Origin: Desulfosporosinus sp. FKB | GTDB taxonomy: Bacteria > Bacillota > Desulfitobacteriia > Desulfitobacteriales > Desulfitobacteriaceae | Assembly: GCF_002196705.1 (NCBI RefSeq) | Contig: NZ_NADJ01000039.1 | Coordinates: 493,631 to 557,630 of the forward strand | Direction of reading: 5' to 3' | Length of the DNA: 64,000 nucleotides | Shown here: piece by piece, positions 1 through 8,222 of the stretch | Numbering within the stretch: the first letter of the stretch is position 1 | How the letters are laid out: every line of letters begins with the position of its first letter | Notes under the pieces: model-generated | What the model was told of the DNA's origin: nothing | The model's input: only the letters and a program-made list of their open reading frames with translations | Databases searched by the model: none | Position numbers and translations under genes: made by a program

Positions 1-1024
1 CAATTTGATGATGCTGGGCAAAGGCGATAAAAGAAACACCCAAGCCGATCAGGATAATCCCGATATTTTCCACGCTGTGAAAAGCTAAAAGCCGCTTGAT
101 GTTATGCTCCATTAAGGCATAGGCCACGCCGAGAACGGCAGACAGAACGCCGAGAATTAAGATCACAATTCCCCACCAGGTATTTTGGATACCCAGATAA
201 CACAGCACAAAACGAACCAGTCCATAAATTGCCGTCTTAATCATGATGCCCGACATCAGCGCCGAAACATTGCTGGGGGCCGCCGGGTGGGCGTGAGGCA
301 GCCAAATATGCAGCGGGATAACACCAGCCTTCGTTCCGAAACCAATCAAGAAGAGCACAAACACAATATTTTTAACTATCCCAGGGATTGCCATCGTGTT
401 TGCGTTTAACGCAAAGGACTTTGTATAACTATAAATGATAACAAACCCAATGAGGAGCAGGGCTGTGGCTATATGAGTCATGACGATATACACTGTCCCT
501 GCTTTGGTGTTTTCCTCTTTCTCTGCTTCGAAAACTACTAAAAAGTAGGAAAACAGAGACATGGCTTCCCAAAATATGTAGAAGCAAACTGTATTGGCTG
601 AAGTCAGGACTCCGATCATCGCAAGAATAAACATTGTATATAACAAATTAAAAAGTCCAATATTTCTTTTTCCGTTGTAATGGGAAAGATAGCCGATAGA
701 ATAGATGGAAACGCTGAACACTAAGACAGATAGGGCCAAAACAAAGAACGCCGAAAGGTTATCCAGGTTCATCTCTAGAGATATGAACGGGATGGCGGAC
801 GATAGGTTAATCAGTTCAAGAGGGTTAACTGCAAACAGAATTTTAGCCACAGCAGCTGCTCCTCCCAGACCGGAAGCGACAATACAGAAGGCATTTACCA
901 AGAAGCTGCCGGTCATACCGGTTTTATCCGGTTTCCTGAAGAAATAGATAAGAGCCGAAGCAGCGGCACCCAGTACATACAATAAAACAGACATCAAAAA
1001 TAAATTGCGCACATATAGCTCCAT
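1..1024 (-). CDS. hyfB: Hydrogenase-4 component B / complex I antiporter-like subunit (3' end outside window)
   Basis: Reading leftward from an ATG at 1024 gives about 341 codons with no stop, so the gene runs off the left edge. The product is a multi-span membrane protein of the NuoL/M/N-HyfB-MrpA family, which moves protons or Na+ across the membrane in hydrogenase-4, formate hydrogenlyase and complex I-like assemblies. The segment near residues 240-256 (PLHIWLPHAHPAAPSNVSAL) is the family hallmark and fits HyfB/HycC best. A GGAGGT ribosome site lies about 8 nt before the ATG. It sits 43 bp behind a TetR gene on the same strand, probably the same transcript. Which hydrogenase or dehydrogenase it serves cannot be seen here. 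Confidence 0.85.
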   Translation of the reverse strand, partial: MELYVRNLFLMSVLLYVLGAAASALIYFFRKPDKTGMTGSFLVNAFCIVASGLGGAAAVAKILFAVNPLELINLSSAIPFISLEMNLDNLSAFFVLALSVLVFSVSIYSIGYLSHYNGKRNIGLFNLLYTMFILAMIGVLTSANTVCFYIFWEAMSLFSYFLVVFEAEKEENTKAGTVYIVMTHIATALLLIGFVIIYSYTKSFALNANTMAIPGIVKNIVFVLFLIGFGTKAGVIPLHIWLPHAHPAAPSNVSALMSGIMIKTAIYGLVRFVLCYLGIQNTWWGIVILILGVLSAVLGVAYALMEHNIKRLLAFHSVENIGIILIGLGVSFIAFAQHHQI

Positions 1025-1067
1025 GAATAATTAGACCTCCAAAAATTTACGGATTTTCTCTTGGTAC

Positions 1068-1616
1068 TTAGCAAATCCCCTTCCAGAAATTTTCCCAAAT
1101 CTCTTCCAAATGAACTGTAACATTTTCAGCTTGATAGATAATGACGCTTGATAAGATGCCATGAATCAAAGCCATATAGGAAATTGCCACTGTTTCCGGA
1201 TTTTGATTGCGAATAATCCCCTCCTTCATATTGGCCCGAATGATATCTTTGACGATTTGAAAGCGCTCCTCAGATAAGGTATGTATTTTGGCAATCAACG
1301 TTTGCGCAAAGGCTTGCGGCGGAAACAAAAGCAACCTTTTCCAAAAATACAGCTTCGTTTGAGATCTATCGTAATAATTCAAAATCATAAAAAACATGCT
1401 TTTCAAATCCCGATAGTGCTCATTGATTTCTAAAAAATATTGATTGATCTCTTGATCAATCACCTCATACAACAGCTCCTCTTTACTGGCAAAATGAGCA
1501 TAAATAGAGGCTTTTTGTATCCCGACTTCACTTGCCACTTCGGATAAGGAAAACTCGTTTCCTTTATAAGCAAACAATTTGAAGGCAGAATCCATAAGTC
1601 TTTTCTTTGTTTCCAT
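1068..1616 (-). CDS. TetR/AcrR family transcriptional regulator
   Basis: The 182-residue product starts METKKRLMDSAFKLFAYKG, the usual first helix of TetR proteins, followed by the helix-turn-helix (about residues 20-45, with GIQKASIYAHFASKEELL). The ATG at 1616 is chosen because AGGAG lies 10 nt upstream; a longer in-frame reading to 1667 has no ribosome site and overlaps the putative operator. The C-terminal ligand domain is not recognisable to a particular inducer. It is the first gene of a leftward unit that continues into the HyfB-like gene, so it may control that complex and itself through the palindrome at 1642-1659. Target and ligand are inference. Confidence 0.85.
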   Translation of the reverse strand: METKKRLMDSAFKLFAYKGNEFSLSEVASEVGIQKASIYAHFASKEELLYEVIDQEINQYFLEINEHYRDLKSMFFMILNYYDRSQTKLYFWKRLLLFPPQAFAQTLIAKIHTLSEERFQIVKDIIRANMKEGIIRNQNPETVAISYMALIHGILSSVIIYQAENVTVHLEEIWENFWKGIC

Positions 1617-1641
1617 TGCAGCAACACTCCTGACTAATTGC

Positions 1642-1659
1642 CTACCAAACGTTAGGTAG
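1642..1659. promoter_or_regulatory. Probable TetR autoregulatory operator
   Basis: An 18-bp palindrome, CTACCAAACGTTAGGTAG, is symmetrical except for one central pair (A/A). It lies 26 bp upstream of the TetR start. Length, symmetry and position match TetR-family operators; binding is inferred. Confidence 0.5.
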
Positions 1660-1797
1660 TCCTGCAAAGTATAGTCTTTGACCTTTAATCTGTCAATGTA
1701 GTCGTGATTAATTTTACTAATACTCGGTTAATATCTCATTTGATGTCGATAACATGATTTGAAGCCTTGTTTGGAACACTTTTAAAACTGAAGTGTC

Positions 1798-1978
1798 AGT
1801 GAACTCGTTCAGCTAAAGCTGAACATCGGGGCTTCGGTGACGAAAGTGTCCTGTGGACACTTTCGCCGAAAGCGCCTAAGCCATAACAAATTCTATCGCG
1901 CTGAAGGATGGACTCCCCCACCGAAGCAAGGTATGGGAAACACTCCCACTTGAAGGGGGAGTCTTACGATTCGATAAA
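1798..1978 (+). repeat. Dispersed structured repeat, copy A (full length, subfamily 1)
   Basis: Begins AGTGAACTCGTTCAGC and ends near GATTCGATAAA. It contains, in order, the hairpin GTTCAGC-TAAA-GCTGAAC, the hairpin GAAAGTGTCC-TGT-GGACACTTTC, a long-range AGCGC/GCGCT pairing, CCCCACC/GGTATGGG, and a terminal ACTCCC/GGGAGT hairpin. The same series recurs in eight other places in the window. It fills the gap between the TetR gene and the AhpD-like gene. No protein is encoded; the open frame across its right part is accidental. Confidence 0.8.
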
Positions 1979-2104
1979 TAACGGATACCCTTTTCCGACA
2001 CTCGTTCTTATTTTAGGGGATAACAAAGGGGTTCAAACTTATTATGGCTTCCTCCAGTTCTGTGATAAACTAATTAAAATCAAACACATAAAGGAGGCAT
2101 TTTC

Positions 2105-2413
2105 ATGTCACTACCTATCTATCTAAAGTTTTTAGAAACCAGTGATCCGGACTTTGCTCAGGCGATTGAAAAGGTTTTTGCATCAGCAATGGCACCGGGG
2201 GCTTTGGATCAAAAGACAAAACTATTGATTGCTCTCGCTTTGGATGCTGCTCATGGGGCGGGTCAAGGAGTATCATCGATTGCCAATCAACTAAGGGCCC
2301 AAGGGACTAGTGATGCTGAGATCGCCGAAGCTTTAAGGATTGCTTATTTCGCTTTTGGAAACTCTATTTTAGTAACATCAGCAGCAGCGTTTGCTAACAA
2401 TGATAAATCCTGA
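2105..2413 (+). CDS. Carboxymuconolactone decarboxylase/AhpD-like protein lacking the CxxC pair
   Basis: A 102-residue all-helical protein with the AhpD/CMD fold pattern (DQKTKLLIALALDAAHGAG, then DAEIAEALRIAYFAFGNSIL). In catalytic AhpD relatives the second helix carries ExxCxxCHxxxH; here the matching stretch is LALDAAHGAGQGVSS, with the His but no cysteines, so peroxidase or disulfide reductase chemistry by this site is unlikely. AAGGAGG lies 7 nt before the ATG. It stands alone, followed by the hairpin at 2531-2565. Family assignment is fair; the function is unknown. Confidence 0.7.
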   Translation: MSLPIYLKFLETSDPDFAQAIEKVFASAMAPGALDQKTKLLIALALDAAHGAGQGVSSIANQLRAQGTSDAEIAEALRIAYFAFGNSILVTSAAAFANNDKS

Positions 2414-2530
2414 TCAACAAGTTCGTTTTAGCTATCTGAATAGTTTTCTTCAGCTCGCGCTTGCTGCGTAACAAGAAACGGAGATAAGCCGGAAAGTTTA
2501 CAATAATTTAATAATTAGAGTCTAAATTTA

Positions 2531-2565
2531 GAAGAGGAAGATTAGATAACCTAGTCTTCCTCTTC
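2531..2565 (+). terminator. Hairpin terminator after the AhpD-like gene
   Basis: Perfect 10-bp stem GAAGAGGAAG/CTTCCTCTTC with a 15-nt loop, followed by AGCAATTTTA. It lies 118 bp after the stop codon. Confidence 0.6.
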
Positions 2566-2676
2566 AGCAATTTTATAGAGACAACATGAAAGTCCAACGA
2601 AAATTACCGGATCCATCGTGACCTTTTCTGATGAAACTATTATTAAGTTGGAGCGAATATAACGAGTCAAAAAATG

Positions 2677-2737
2677 AGTGAACTCGTTTAAATGGGAGCC
2701 ACTTCCACTTGAAGTGGAAATCTTACGATTGGATCAA
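2677..2737 (+). repeat. Dispersed structured repeat, copy B (minimal, internally deleted)
   Basis: Only about 61 bp: the left end AGTGAACTCGTT is joined directly to the right-end hairpin TTCCACTT-GAAGTGGAA and the tail TCTTACGATTGGATCAAA. Its stem has changed to TTCCAC/GTGGAA yet remains fully paired. The rest of the 2414-2821 gap shows nothing else apart from the terminator at 2531. Confidence 0.75.
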
Positions 2738-2821
2738 ATATTAGTTGCCTAAAGAGGCAATTTTAGTTAGTATTGAGGTTATTGATGACAGTAAATTTAA
2801 TCTATGAAGGGGGTTAAATCC

Positions 2822-4123
2822 TTGCATGACTTTCTGAAATCAATTCAAGAAAGGGTTTTATTATATGATGGCTCTAAAGGAGTTATGCTCCAAAAGAAAG
2901 GCCTAAGCGGACATGAGGCTTCCGAAGAGTGGAATTTATCGCATCCGGATGTTGTGAAAAATCTCTATGCCGAATATCAGCAAGCCGGCTCAGACATAAT
3001 TCAAACCAATACATTTCCGGGCAACAAAATAACTCTGGGCAAACATGGCCTGGGGGACAAAACCTCTGAACTTGTGGCAGCAGGCGTTAAATTAGCACGG
3101 GAGACTGTTGGCAGCCAAACCTATATAGCTGCATCGTTGGGCCCTACCGGTTCAATTATGGAACCTGCCGGTGATTTAAGTTTTGATGAGGCTTACAACG
3201 TCTTCCAAGAATCCTTAAAAGCCATCGAAGATGCCGGAGCAGACCTTGTGAACTTTGAGACCTTTATTGATTTAAATGAATTAAGGGCGGCCATTTTGGC
3301 AGCAAAAGAAACAACAAAACTTTCAATTATTGCTTCGGCGACCTTTGAAGCCAATGGACGAACAACCTTTGGTAATTCACCGGAAGCCTGTGCCATCGTC
3401 TGCCAGTCCCTCGGTGCTTCAATCGTTGGGGCAAATTGCTCAGGTGGTCCGGAAAGTTTAATTGAACCTATAAAACGGATGTATTCTGTTGCCTCCGTTC
3501 CTCTTTGCGTAAAACCTAACGCCGGCATGCCGGAGCTCATCAAGGAAGAGCTGGTTTATCGTCAAACACCGGAACAATTTGCCTCCTATACTAAAGACTA
3601 TCTGGAAAATGGCGTCCGGCTTATTGGCGGATGCTGCGGAACTACTCCGGAATTTATTCGCGAACTAAGAAAATCTCTTACCAGTCTCCAAATCCCGGAA
3701 ATCAACCTAAAATCCGCGCCAGCCCTTGCGTCAGCCTTTAATCATCTCGTACTTTCCCCTGACCAGGAACACACAGTTAAAAGGCTATCTCAAGAAGAGA
3801 TGACTTCAGTAATTGATGGTAACTTCTCTGGCTTAGCCCGCGAATGCCGGTCCGATGCTTTTGATTACCTCCTGCTGGACTTTGGGAATATCCAAGAAAC
3901 CTTTGATCTTGAGGATTTCGCCGGCCAATTTGGATCATTTATTAGAAAACCGGTGATGATTAAAGCCAAGTCTCCAGAAATCATTGAACAATTCCTAAGA
4001 TATTATCCCGGGAGAGCAGGAGTTGTTCTTTCGGCGGACTCCAGCGTCTCGCTTTCTCGCTTGCAGCATTATGGTGCAGTAATCGTCAATGACAGCTTAA
4101 AACCAACAGACGGATCTTTTTAG
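2822..4123 (+). CDS. Homocysteine S-methyltransferase with degenerate pterin-binding-like C-terminus
   Basis: Residues 1-300 form the Hcy-binding TIM barrel found in MetH and betaine/S-methylmethionine methyltransferases: LLYDGSKGVML at the start, GANCSGG (Cys about 206) and LIGGCCGTTP (Cys 271-272) supply the three zinc ligands. About 130 further residues contain PVMIKAKSPEIIEQFL and YYPGRAGVVLSA, resembling one edge of the MetH pterin-binding barrel but too short to be complete. A TTG start at 2822 is preferred because GAAGGGGG sits 8 nt upstream; the in-frame ATG at 2804 overlaps that site and has no ribosome site of its own. The stop lies in the loop of the terminator. Methyl donor unknown. 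Confidence 0.8.
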   Translation: MHDFLKSIQERVLLYDGSKGVMLQKKGLSGHEASEEWNLSHPDVVKNLYAEYQQAGSDIIQTNTFPGNKITLGKHGLGDKTSELVAAGVKLARETVGSQTYIAASLGPTGSIMEPAGDLSFDEAYNVFQESLKAIEDAGADLVNFETFIDLNELRAAILAAKETTKLSIIASATFEANGRTTFGNSPEACAIVCQSLGASIVGANCSGGPESLIEPIKRMYSVASVPLCVKPNAGMPELIKEELVYRQTPEQFASYTKDYLENGVRLIGGCCGTTPEFIRELRKSLTSLQIPEINLKSAPALASAFNHLVLSPDQEHTVKRLSQEEMTSVIDGNFSGLARECRSDAFDYLLLDFGNIQETFDLEDFAGQFGSFIRKPVMIKAKSPEIIEQFLRYYPGRAGVVLSADSSVSLSRLQHYGAVIVNDSLKPTDGSF

Positions 4124-4138
4124 ATCCGTCTGTTGGTT
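4100..4138. terminator. Bidirectional terminator between metH-like gene and lysR
   Basis: Long inverted repeat AAACCAACAGACGGATC/GATCCGTCTGTTGGTTT; the upstream gene's TAG is in its loop. A second hairpin, AGGGAGA/TCTCCCT, follows at 4141-4162. It can serve both convergent genes. Confidence 0.8.
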
Positions 4139-4181
4139 TAAGGGAGATCTTTTCTCTCCCTTAAGCTTCTATCAAGGGAAC

Positions 4182-5066
4182 TTATTTTTCATGGAGAAAA
4201 TGCTCCATCACAAATTCTTTGAAACGCTTGGCGGCAGGTGAAAGGTATCGTCCCTCGACCCAGGCCATTCCTATGACCCTCTGGCATAGAGGTGCTGACA
4301 CATGGACTTGGGATAGTCCGCTCATATCAAAGGCCTTGACCTTGGGAATAAGGGCAATCCCAAGTTTTGCCGCCACTAATCCCATAATCGTTCCAATCTC
4401 TTCACCCTCAAAAGTTACCTTGGGGGTAATTCCTGCTTCTCGAAAAAGCCGATCAGTGATCTCGCCTAAAGATAATTCTTTTTTATAAGCAATGAAGGGC
4501 TCTTCCGACAACTCTGCGAGTTTTACCGTCTTTCGTTGGGCTAGAGGATGTTCACGAGGGACAATTAGAATAATCTCTTCGGTGAACAGCTGAATCCAAT
4601 GGACATTTTCATGGGCCAAAGGCTGGGAACAAAAACAGAAATCAATATCCCCGGTCTCTAATTGATCTATGACTTGATTTGTTAAATTTTGATAAAGCAT
4701 GAAGCGAATACCCGGAAAATTTTTGTGAAAGGTGCCTAATAAATCCGGAACAAGATTTGAACCCTGAGAATGAATGAATCCCAAAGAAACGCTGCCTTGG
4801 GAAGGATCAATCAAATCCTGAATTTCTTGCTGTCCTAAAGTAACTTCCTGAATCGCGCGGTTCACTCGATTAAGAAAGATTCTGCCATAGCCATTTAGAA
4901 CTACTGTGCGTCCCTGTCGTTCAAACAAGGGAACACCCAGTTCTTCTTCAAGTCTGGCAATCGAGCGACTCAGCGCCGGCTGGGAAATATTCAAGGTTTC
5001 TGCGGCTTTCGTAAAGTGCTGCAGTTGAGCTACAACTTGAAAGTATTGAAATTGTGTCCATTCCAT
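4182..5066 (-). CDS. LysR family transcriptional regulator
   Basis: The 294-residue protein has the LysR winged HTH at the N-terminus (FTKAAETLNISQPALSRSIA, about residues 18-37, then LEEELGVPLFERQGRTVVL) and a periplasmic-binding-protein-like effector domain. It is divergent from an MFS transporter, with a 145-bp shared intergenic region, the standard LysR-target arrangement, so it probably controls that gene. The arrangement recalls E. coli YnfL/YnfM. The inducer cannot be told from sequence. Confidence 0.88.
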   Translation of the reverse strand: MEWTQFQYFQVVAQLQHFTKAAETLNISQPALSRSIARLEEELGVPLFERQGRTVVLNGYGRIFLNRVNRAIQEVTLGQQEIQDLIDPSQGSVSLGFIHSQGSNLVPDLLGTFHKNFPGIRFMLYQNLTNQVIDQLETGDIDFCFCSQPLAHENVHWIQLFTEEIILIVPREHPLAQRKTVKLAELSEEPFIAYKKELSLGEITDRLFREAGITPKVTFEGEEIGTIMGLVAAKLGIALIPKVKAFDMSGLSQVHVSAPLCQRVIGMAWVEGRYLSPAAKRFKEFVMEHFLHEK

Positions 5067-5211
5067 GAAAATTGCCTCTCCGAAATCATCTAAATTACTG
5101 TCTTATTATTCATTACTGATAGTTATTAATTTAATGCAAATTATAAATTAGACGTAATAAGGTGTCAAGGTGTAGGATAAGTAAGCGAAATAATTATTGG
5201 AGTGAACTTTC

Positions 5212-6456
5212 ATGAATGAGATGCCTTACATTAAGAAAGGAACAAAGACCTTTCGCAGAACAACCTTAGCCATGTTTTTCGGTGGTTTTAATACCTTTGC
5301 CATTATGTACAGTACACAACCACTACTGCCAGTGTTTTCCCGGGAATTTCATATCTCCCCGGCAATAGCAAGTTTATCCCTTTCTTTAACAACCATGGCT
5401 CTGGCCATTAGTATGCTTTTTGTTGGATCCTTGTCAGAAGTCAAAGGGCGTAAGCCGCTGATGATTTTTTCTCTCGTTTCGGCTTCGGTTTTAGCCATGT
5501 TCACTGCTTTCGTCCCAAATTATCATATGCTTCTTCTCTTTCGCGTTCTTCAGGGCATCGTTCTGGCAGGTTTGCCCGCTGTAGCCATGGCTTATCTCAG
5601 CGAAGAGATTGAACGTGGGGACTTAGGAATTGCCATGGGGCTCTATATCAGCGGAATCTCAGTTGGCGGGATGAGCGGCCGGATTATTATTGGAATCCTG
5701 ACTGATTTCTTCAATTGGCGGGTGGCTCTTGGCACCGTTGGGATTTTAAGCGTTCTGGCCAGTTTGCTTTTCTGCTATCTCTTGCCGCCATCAGAACATT
5801 TCCAACCACGCCCACTGGAAATTAAAATGCTGACAAAATCCATGATTGACCATCTGAAAGATCCCAGCCTTCTTTGTCTATATGGAATTGCCTTTTTTAT
5901 TTTAGGAAGTTTTGTAACACTTTATAATTATATCGGCTTTCAATTAATGGCCCCGCCCTATTCCCTGAGTCAAACAATTGTTGGCTTTATTTTCATCTTA
6001 TATATTGTCGGCACGTTTAGTTCCACTTGGATGGGCCGTCAGGCAGATATGCACGGCCGAAACAAAATGCTTTGGATTGGATTATTGCTTATGGCTTTAG
6101 GAGCTTGTCTCACCCTACAGACATCTCTGGCCATTAAAATTCTCGGGATTGCATTCCTCACCTTTGGGTTTTTTGGCAGTCATTCCATCGCCAGCAGCTG
6201 GGTTGGCCACCAAGCCATTCGTGACAAAGCCCAAGCCTCATCGCTCTATCTCTTTTTCTATTATGCAGGTTCGAGTACGGGCGGAACCGTCGGCGGTACC
6301 TTCTGGCAAGCATTTGGCTGGGGGGGCGTGATTAGTCTAATCTTAGGTTTCGTAAGCTGCGCTTTCCTGTTGTCGCTTTACCTGAACCATGTTGCTTCCA
6401 AACACCAGCAGCTAAAGACGAATCTTACTCCCAGAAAACAAACAGTTCATGTGTGA
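5212..6456 (+). CDS. MFS transporter, YnfM-like
   Basis: A 414-residue major facilitator superfamily carrier with about 12 hydrophobic segments. Loop 2-3 carries VGSLSEVKGRKPLMI, the conserved G-x-x-D/E-x-x-G-R-K/R motif A. The overall pattern (QPLLPVFSREFHISPAIASLSLSLTTMA in shortened form QPLLPVFSREFHISPAIA) fits the YnfM group of inner-membrane exporters. It is divergent from the LysR gene and its end overlaps a GTG that could start the downstream small membrane protein. Substrate is unknown. Confidence 0.82.
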   Translation: MNEMPYIKKGTKTFRRTTLAMFFGGFNTFAIMYSTQPLLPVFSREFHISPAIASLSLSLTTMALAISMLFVGSLSEVKGRKPLMIFSLVSASVLAMFTAFVPNYHMLLLFRVLQGIVLAGLPAVAMAYLSEEIERGDLGIAMGLYISGISVGGMSGRIIIGILTDFFNWRVALGTVGILSVLASLLFCYLLPPSEHFQPRPLEIKMLTKSMIDHLKDPSLLCLYGIAFFILGSFVTLYNYIGFQLMAPPYSLSQTIVGFIFILYIVGTFSSTWMGRQADMHGRNKMLWIGLLLMALGACLTLQTSLAIKILGIAFLTFGFFGSHSIASSWVGHQAIRDKAQASSLYLFFYYAGSSTGGTVGGTFWQAFGWGGVISLILGFVSCAFLLSLYLNHVASKHQQLKTNLTPRKQTVHV

Positions 6457-6527
6457 AAAAGCAGTCCACACTTTTACCTATCGGAGCATATGATGGACTA
6501 GATATACTCTTTGATAGGGTGAGGATA

Positions 6528-6779
6528 ATGTTAGACATCAGTGTCCTTATAGTAATTGTTTATAGTATCGTAGAAACTTTCGAGAAATATGGAGTTAGCC
6601 GAATAACAGCCCATCTCTTTGCGATTCCTTTGGGCCTTATCAGCAGTTTTTTGCTTTTACATGGCACTATAAAGGAACGTCTCCTCGAAGGGTTATTAAT
6701 TGGATTTGGGGCTGTCGGGGTATGTGATACCGCTAGTAACCTTTTGAACCGGGTAAAGTCTAAATTGCTTAACAGCTAG
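6528..6779 (+). CDS. Small membrane protein of unknown function
   Basis: From the ATG at 6528, with AGGGTGAGG just upstream, the product is 83 residues with two or three hydrophobic segments (MLDISVLIVIVYSIVE; ITAHLFAIPLGLISSFLLL; GLLIGFGAVGVC) and a basic tail. A longer reading from a GTG at 6453 overlaps the MFS stop and adds a non-hydrophobic stretch; translational coupling there cannot be excluded. It resembles holin-sized membrane proteins but no family is recognised. The terminator at 6787 follows. Confidence 0.55.
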   Translation: MLDISVLIVIVYSIVETFEKYGVSRITAHLFAIPLGLISSFLLLHGTIKERLLEGLLIGFGAVGVCDTASNLLNRVKSKLLNS

Positions 6780-6786
6780 TCCCTAC

Positions 6787-6812
6787 ACCGGCTCTTACGA
6801 GTCGGTTTTTAA
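6787..6812 (+). terminator. Terminator after LysR-linked MFS unit
   Basis: ACCGGCTC-TTAC-GAGTCGGTTTTT: a GC-rich stem ending in a T run, 8 bp after the stop codon. Confidence 0.8.
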
Positions 6813-6864
6813 ATTTATAGATAACGCCCCATCTATTCCAGGAATAGATATAAAGTTATAAAGA

Positions 6865-6899
6865 AAAGTCAGATTGTCAAAATTAACCAATCTGACTTT
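6865..6899 (-). terminator. Hairpin terminator for the flavin reductase pair
   Basis: AAAGTCAGATT and AATCTGACTTT form an 11-bp stem with A-rich left and T-rich right arms. It lies 50 bp past the leftward gene that ends at 6949. Confidence 0.6.
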
Positions 6900-6948
6900 C
6901 AGCGTATTGAATATTTTAAAGGGAAACATCCAGGGAGAGCAGTTGCAA

Positions 6949-7617
6949 TCAGTCTTGTTTATAGGGCTGGGCATAGCTTTCTTCAAATACGCCATTGTTC
7001 TTAAGCTCCGCTCCCCAGTAATACTTATTGGCAAGCTTGACAAAGGATTTCATCATGATTCTTGAAAGCATCGTCTGAGTCTCAGGCTTGGAATATTGAT
7101 CCAGAAGGTCCCGACTGAACTTGCCTGTTTCTCCAAAGACTTTGCCGATGTCAAAGATTCCATTCAGCACTTTTTTTGTGCGGGAAGAATTTAATTCTTT
7201 CGCCAGTCCGTCACACCCGCCTTTAATAATGGTTCCTAAGTATTCCCCGTTTAAGAGAGATGTTACCTTCTCAAGATATTTCTCCAATGCCCGAGCGTGT
7301 ATGGCCTCTCTAAACCCAAATTGCACTAGAAATCCTATCTTCTTATTGCCGCAATTCCCACATAAAGGTTCCAGTTCTTCAATCAATTCCTTAACCCCTG
7401 CCGGCATGGAATAAGAATACAAAGGAAAGGCCAGCAATATATACTCCGACTCTTGAATTATGCTTACAGCTTCCTTCACAGATTTTAAGTGATTAAGTTT
7501 AAACACCCTGGACCCATTACCCGGTGTCTTCTCAAAACCTTCAAGAAACCCATTCACCATCAGCTCTGTATTACTTTTCCCAAGCTTTGGTGATCCGTTA
7601 AATACTGTTAATTGCAT
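6949..7617 (-). CDS. NADPH-dependent FMN reductase/flavodoxin-fold protein
   Basis: A 222-residue protein with the flavodoxin-like phosphate-binding start LTVFNGSPKLGKSNTE (about residues 3-18) and the second flavin loop ILLAFPLYSYSMPAGVKELI. It is longer than most members because of about 80 extra C-terminal residues without a known domain. It overlaps the end of the upstream flavoprotein gene by 20 bp, so the two are translated together, probably under the PadR protein at 8223-8792. It has two cysteines, CGNCG, around residue 85, which might bind a cofactor; that is inference. Confidence 0.72.
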   Translation of the reverse strand: MQLTVFNGSPKLGKSNTELMVNGFLEGFEKTPGNGSRVFKLNHLKSVKEAVSIIQESEYILLAFPLYSYSMPAGVKELIEELEPLCGNCGNKKIGFLVQFGFREAIHARALEKYLEKVTSLLNGEYLGTIIKGGCDGLAKELNSSRTKKVLNGIFDIGKVFGETGKFSRDLLDQYSKPETQTMLSRIMMKSFVKLANKYYWGAELKNNGVFEESYAQPYKQD

Positions 7618-8140
7618 AAGCGACCTCCTCAGGACTATTGTTCATCGTTTTCGTAAAAAGAAACTTACGACTGTTGCTGCTTCGGAAGACCTTTTCTATG
7701 ATTTCGGCGCTGACCTGATCATAATCTTCCGAATGATCAAGAAGCAAGGCAATTGCCGGATACTTCTCATACCTGGATATATGCTGCATTCTATCGTTCT
7801 TAACATACAAAAACGGAAGCACCAGGGGCAAGCATCGTTCTTGTACACGTTTCAACAAACTACTGATAAAACCCATAATAATAGGCGAAGCAAATAGTAC
7901 CAAATCCGCTTTCAAATATTCCTTTAATATTTGGGGATCATCATCGTTAAAAATACATTTACCGGGGGTTTTTAGCCAACAAGAATAACAACCAATACAA
8001 CGGTTTATTTCCATTTCCTTTAGATTTAACACAATGGTATTATGACCATTCTGTTTCAAATCAAGAGCTAACTCTTGAATGTATTCCTCGAACCTCTCGT
8101 TCTCTGCTTTCGGGTTTCCATTGAGTATCAGCACCTTCAT
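7598..8140 (-). CDS. NAD(P)H-dependent FMN oxidoreductase with a CxxC-rich motif
   Basis: 180 residues beginning MKVLILNGNPKAENERFEEY, the flavodoxin-fold FMN site. The motif NRCIGCYSCWLKTPGKCIF at about residues 47-65 is typical of iron-sulfur flavoprotein/multimeric flavodoxin relatives that often accept electrons from ferredoxin. The ATG at 8140 is preferred over the upstream GTG at 8149 because AAAGGAGGG stands 8 nt before it, while the GTG lies inside that spacer. It is the first gene of a two-gene unit with the 222-residue flavoprotein. Substrate unknown. Confidence 0.75.
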   Translation of the reverse strand: MKVLILNGNPKAENERFEEYIQELALDLKQNGHNTIVLNLKEMEINRCIGCYSCWLKTPGKCIFNDDDPQILKEYLKADLVLFASPIIMGFISSLLKRVQERCLPLVLPFLYVKNDRMQHISRYEKYPAIALLLDHSEDYDQVSAEIIEKVFRSSNSRKFLFTKTMNNSPEEVAYAINSI

Positions 8141-8222
8141 AGCCCACACCCTCCTTTAATCCTTATTACGCTCTTCTGTGGATTTTTATTTTCTAATACA
8201 TCCCGGAAACATGGCATCATAG

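Noticed and set aside
1908-2126. 72-codon plus-strand frame
   Set aside because: It lies in repeat copy A and its end overlaps the well-supported AhpD-like gene; no ribosome site.
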